From assembly GCA_958439195.1 (NCBI GenBank), contig OY288147.1, positions 62,001-126,000 of the forward strand: a DNA stretch of 64,000 nucleotides. Reading direction: 5' to 3'. A program made the translations under genes and the position numbers. Below the pieces are notes generated by a model. That model was not told the DNA's origin. It saw nothing but the letters and a program-made list of their open reading frames with translations, and did no database searches. The stretch's first letter is position 1. Every line of letters starts with the position of its first letter. This document shows, in pieces, positions 60,672-64,000 of this stretch. Source of the DNA: an uncultured Paracoccaceae bacterium (GTDB lineage Bacteria > Pseudomonadota > Alphaproteobacteria > Rhodobacterales > Rhodobacteraceae).

Positions 60672-62589
60672 CCACGCCTGGCGCATCCCCATCGGCATAG
60701 AAACGTTCGATCAGCGCGGCCTGTTGTGTGTCATCTGGCATCAGGTTCAGCCGCGCCCCATCATCGGTCACGGCCACAGCGAGAAAGTGGACTTCTCCCA
60801 CATCCCGGATGCGCAGGCGTCCGCTCTGCCCTTCTGCCAGTCGCAACCCTCGCATACGCACCAAATCCTGCGTTAGACCGACCAGCCAAACGCTTTCCAC
60901 CGGCTGTCCGTCGATCAGCACTTCGGCGCGTTCTGGCTGATCGGCGATATGGCGTTCCCTCCGTGGTAACTCGATGCAGACTAGTACCGTGAAGGTTAGT
61001 ACGACGACATTGTAAAGGGTCCAGAACAGAACGATCGACTTGCCGTCGCCCGCATCAAAGAACGCAAAGCGGTCCGACATAATGCCCAAGAGTAGACCCA
61101 CCACCGTAAGAGCTAGCACGACAAGAAACGGCGCCATAAGGTACCACTGCACGGTGACCCGAGACCGATCCCCTCCCTTCGCCGTCACCCGGAAGGGGTG
61201 CCCTGTGGGCCGTATCAGCCCGACGAAAGCCGCACGCGAAATCGGCAAAGCTCCAAGAAGTTGACTTACATCTGTCAGGATCGGCATCACCACACCGCGG
61301 GTTACAAAATTCAGTGTGATCAAAATCCAGACGTAATACGTACCGAAATAGCGGATCACATCGGGGACTGCGGCATCCACAACGACTATGTTGGCGAACC
61401 AATAGAGCAGCGGATAGACAAGCGCCGCCATGCGGAAGGGAAATGTCGAAGTCCAGTAAAGCACGCTGTCCACGACGCTCCACCGGTCGCGCAGGCGCAA
61501 GTTGTTCCGTGACAGCGGTCCAAAGTGGCTGCGGGCGATTTGCATCATCCCCAGACACCACCGTGCGCGCTGCGTGACATATTCCTTCAAACCTTCCGGG
61601 GCGAGGCCTTCGGTCAGGGCTTCGTTCAGATAGACTGTCTTCCAACCGGCATCCTGCAGAACAAGCGTGATCATGAAATCCTCGGTAACACTGTCGGTGG
61701 GAAACCAACCGATGTCCTTCAGCGCCGAAAACCGAGCTACCGATGACGTGCCGCAGCAAAAAGCAATGCCCCAAGCATCCCGCGCCGGCTGCATGTGGTC
61801 GAAGAAGAACCGTTGCTCATCGGGATAGGATCGGCTGAGCCCAAGATTATGTTGGATCGGGTCGGCGTTGAAGAAATGCTGGGGTGTCTGCACCAGACCA
61901 ACAGTCGGATCGTGGAACAAGGCCAGCGTCCGGCTGATGAACCCTCGATGCGGAACGAAATCGGCGTCTAGGATGGCCACGAACTCCGGCGGGTCCGTGC
62001 GGCCATCCAGAACCCTGAGCGCGTTGTTCATATTACCCGCCTTCGCCCCCTGATTATCAGGGCGGGTCATATATCCAACGCCCCGCTGGGCACAGAAATC
62101 GCGCAGCCAGTCGCGCTTGCCATCATCTAGAACGATAACTTCCTTGTTGGGGTGGCGCAGTGCCAGTGCGCCCACGATTGTGCGTTCCAGAACCTCCTCG
62201 TCCTCGTTGTAGGTGGCAATTAGGATTGCAACCCGGGGCGGCGGCGTAGGCTCCCACCAACTTAGATGGGCAACAACCTCGGCAGCACGGTCGCGCGTCC
62301 GAGACAGGATAACAAAGGCGCTTAGCGATCCGGTCAGTGCCACCGCCTCAAAGGCTAAGAGCGACCAGCTTGCAAGACAATCCAGCGTCAGACCAAGCGG
62401 CGCAACGGTTTCCGTTGCACGCCAGAATAGGTAGCGTGCTGCAAGCAGGAAACAGACTGCAAACAGGACGATCCGATGCGCTGTTCGGTCCCGCATGAAG
62501 AGTGTCGTCGCCACGACAGCCGCCGCAGCCACTGCCACAAATTCCACCAGCGCTGATTGTGTTTCGGACAAAAGCGGCAGCGCCCACAT
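60601..62589 (-). CDS. bcsA: cellulose synthase catalytic subunit-like protein
   Basis: 662 residues. Membrane helices at the N terminus, a GT2 core with VAILIATYNEDEEVL, EVIVLDDGKRD, FVAILDADFVPH, SVTEDF and the full processive motif TQRARWCLGMM, then further helices. These are the substrate- and acceptor-binding motifs of BcsA, which makes beta-1,4-glucan from UDP-glucose at the inner membrane. The C-terminal 150 residues occupy the place of a PilZ domain, but the RxxxR and DxSxxG c-di-GMP motifs are not clear. The HlyD-like gene ends 8 bp before its start, so they are one operon. Confidence 0.85.
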   Translation of the reverse strand: MWALPLLSETQSALVEFVAVAAAAVVATTLFMRDRTAHRIVLFAVCFLLAARYLFWRATETVAPLGLTLDCLASWSLLAFEAVALTGSLSAFVILSRTRDRAAEVVAHLSWWEPTPPPRVAILIATYNEDEEVLERTIVGALALRHPNKEVIVLDDGKRDWLRDFCAQRGVGYMTRPDNQGAKAGNMNNALRVLDGRTDPPEFVAILDADFVPHRGFISRTLALFHDPTVGLVQTPQHFFNADPIQHNLGLSRSYPDEQRFFFDHMQPARDAWGIAFCCGTSSVARFSALKDIGWFPTDSVTEDFMITLVLQDAGWKTVYLNEALTEGLAPEGLKEYVTQRARWCLGMMQIARSHFGPLSRNNLRLRDRWSVVDSVLYWTSTFPFRMAALVYPLLYWFANIVVVDAAVPDVIRYFGTYYVWILITLNFVTRGVVMPILTDVSQLLGALPISRAAFVGLIRPTGHPFRVTAKGGDRSRVTVQWYLMAPFLVVLALTVVGLLLGIMSDRFAFFDAGDGKSIVLFWTLYNVVVLTFTVLVCIELPRRERHIADQPERAEVLIDGQPVESVWLVGLTQDLVRMRGLRLAEGQSGRLRIRDVGEVHFLAVAVTDDGARLNLMPDDTQQAALIERFYADGDAPGVVTVRVGALLEDLSRRLSFGARER

Positions 62590-62597
62590 CGCGGCAC

Positions 62598-63755
62598 CTA
62601 GCCCCGTAACAAATCTAGCGGGCGCCCACCAAAGAAAACACGTCCCGTGCGCCCGATCGCGCAGGCCAGCTCAGGATTGCTCGCTAGCTCAGGCACGCTT
62701 ACCGATACATCATAGCGCTCCAGATGCCGCTGGCTGGGCGCAACCGCGAGGTTGCGGTAGATAGTTTCTGCCCCCGATCCCGCCAGCCGCACGACGCTGC
62801 CTTCGAAGGCCTGATCGCTTCCCGCCGGACGGAAGCTCGCGGCATCCCCGACGGACAAGCTGTTATAAACGTTCTCCGTCACCGACAGAGTGACGATGAC
62901 CGAACCGCAATCCAGCAGATTCATCAATTCGTCCCCCCGTTGAACGTTCTCGCCCGAGGCGGACAGCAATTCCCACACTAGTCCGTCGACAGGGGAACGA
63001 AGTTGCGCCTGTGTCAGTCGGTTGAAGCTCAGCCGCTCCGCATCAACACGTGCAGTAACGGCAGCCAGACGTGTCACCCCCATCGTCACGGATGCACGCA
63101 GTTGGGCAAGGCGTGTGCCGAGTTCCGCCGCATACTGCTCCGACCATGGCGTATCGTTGTAGCCGTCCTCGAGAAAAAGCCCATGTTCGGCAGCGGTCCG
63201 CGCGATCTGCAGGGTTTGCACCCGCTCACGAGCATCCTGTAGAGCCTTTCCCGATGCACTCGGTGCGCCCGGATCTTTGGCCGGCGCACCAGAGGGCGTG
63301 GCCTCAGATGCTTGTGAATCCGCCACCAAGTCTTCACCCAGCAATTTCAGCACCGCCTGCGCCTGGGTCAAACGGGCGTCCAGTTCTGCTAACCGTTCGC
63401 GCCGCCACGCCGCGCTGCGCGCTGTCAGAACTGCCGATATCGCCTCAAGATCAGCTATAATTGCGGTATCCCGGTCAATCGCAGCTGTCTCAAAGGCTTG
63501 TTCCATCAAGAGATCGTCGCGCCTGATCGCATCCACGCGCGGATCTGCAATTGCGCCCAGTGCATCCCCTTTGCTGACCCGGCTGCCAAGGGCGACGGGC
63601 TCTAGCGTGACATCCCCGGCAATCGGTGCGCGTACCGATACCAACCGCGCATTAATAACAGCATCGGCGCTCACACCGGCGAGTTGTTCCCCGACGATGA
63701 TCCAGACCGCAGCAGCAAGCACGGCCAGACCGAGCAACAGACGTGTGAACCGCAT
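62598..63755 (-). CDS. HlyD-family membrane-fusion adaptor
   Basis: 385 residues. An N-terminal signal anchor (LLLGLAVLAAAVWIIVGEQL), a biotinyl-lipoyl-type hairpin start (VSVRAPIAGDVTLEPVALGSRVSKGDAL), a long alpha-helical hairpin (residues about 75-200) and a second lipoyl half with LRSPVDGLVWELLSASGENVQRGD. Such adaptors link an inner-membrane pump or synthase to the outer membrane; beside bcsA it replaces the usual BcsB and may serve polysaccharide export. First gene of the two-gene operon. Confidence 0.85.
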   Translation of the reverse strand: MRFTRLLLGLAVLAAAVWIIVGEQLAGVSADAVINARLVSVRAPIAGDVTLEPVALGSRVSKGDALGAIADPRVDAIRRDDLLMEQAFETAAIDRDTAIIADLEAISAVLTARSAAWRRERLAELDARLTQAQAVLKLLGEDLVADSQASEATPSGAPAKDPGAPSASGKALQDARERVQTLQIARTAAEHGLFLEDGYNDTPWSEQYAAELGTRLAQLRASVTMGVTRLAAVTARVDAERLSFNRLTQAQLRSPVDGLVWELLSASGENVQRGDELMNLLDCGSVIVTLSVTENVYNSLSVGDAASFRPAGSDQAFEGSVVRLAGSGAETIYRNLAVAPSQRHLERYDVSVSVPELASNPELACAIGRTGRVFFGGRPLDLLRG

Positions 63756-63872
63756 CCCTCTTATCCTTCTCAGTCACCCCGTCGATCAATCCATGCCATT
63801 TAGAACGAGGATTTTGGGGTATTTATGGCAGGATCGGCAGTCATTTGACCGCCGCCTGTGGTTGAGTTGCCT

Positions 63873-63890
63873 AGGTGCACAAGTGCACCT
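63873..63890. promoter_or_regulatory. palindrome upstream of the hlyD-bcsA operon
   Basis: AGGTGCAC-AA-GTGCACCT, perfect 8-base arms, about 120 bp upstream of the HlyD start; possible operator. Between 63756 and 64000 no complete gene is seen. An ATG at 63971 opens a frame that leaves the window after ten codons and cannot be identified. Confidence 0.4.
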
Positions 63891-64000
63891 CCTAGGACCT
63901 CTACTTGAAAATCCACCCGGAACAATCTGGCGTTTTGGGCGCCAATGCTAAGTTCAGCAGAGAGTGGTCCATGATAGAGATGAGAGGTTACCGTGGCCTC

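Overview
The window looks like the chromosome of a Rhodobacteraceae-type alphaproteobacterium. This rests on GC-rich codon use, on gene families typical of that group (YcjX/YcjF pair, L25/Ctc, DUF1194, DUF1127, HvrA-like H-NS), and on an intergenic repeat at 4993-5040 that I know from Rhodobacterales genomes. Genus cannot be read from the sequence.

Bases 1-17,731 are ordinary core genome: a DUF4864 protein, a beta-helix protein, a SulP transporter, truA, the ycjX-ycjF pair, a serine hydrolase, pth, a glycosyltransferase, rplY/ctc, an MFS transporter, lldD with a MarR regulator, trpA, ychF and a tRNA-Ser(GCU). They are closely packed and all appear intact.

Bases 17,732-25,048 are an integrated element next to the tRNA. 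It carries iterated AACAGGGAA repeats, a large serine recombinase with its DUF2924 and DUF3489 companions, a HigB/HigA-ImmA toxin-antitoxin pair, a ParB-DNA methyltransferase fusion, a DUF5681 protein and an H-NS protein.

Bases 25,049-47,650 are a decayed accessory region. It holds an exopolysaccharide set (outer-membrane protein, GH5 glycanase, broken galU, GT2 polysaccharide synthase with a small membrane partner) and a partner-switching module (GAF protein, SpoIIE phosphatase, STAS antagonist, RsbW-like kinase). Two paralogous PAS hybrid kinases, an orphan receiver, a truncated regulator and a truncated integrase follow. At least eight IS6-family copies or fragments litter the region, several inserted head-to-tail into the same short stretch of an earlier copy.

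Bases 47,651-59,350 carry stress- and redox-type genes: a spermidine-synthase-like methyltransferase, TauE/SafE, three GreA/Rnk-like proteins, DUF1127, and a Crp/Fnr regulator with an FNR-like box in the divergent promoter. One IS3 element has a transposase frameshift, a second IS3 is riddled with lesions, and three genes are interrupted (Crp fragment, DUF1194, a small membrane protein). Bases 59,351-64,000 return to polysaccharide synthesis: a Cache/HAMP membrane protein overlapping tail-to-tail with a BcsA-like cellulose synthase, which follows an HlyD-type adaptor in one operon. The two synthase loci, the glycanase and the partner-switching genes suggest regulated cell-surface glucan production; the link is inferred from gene position.
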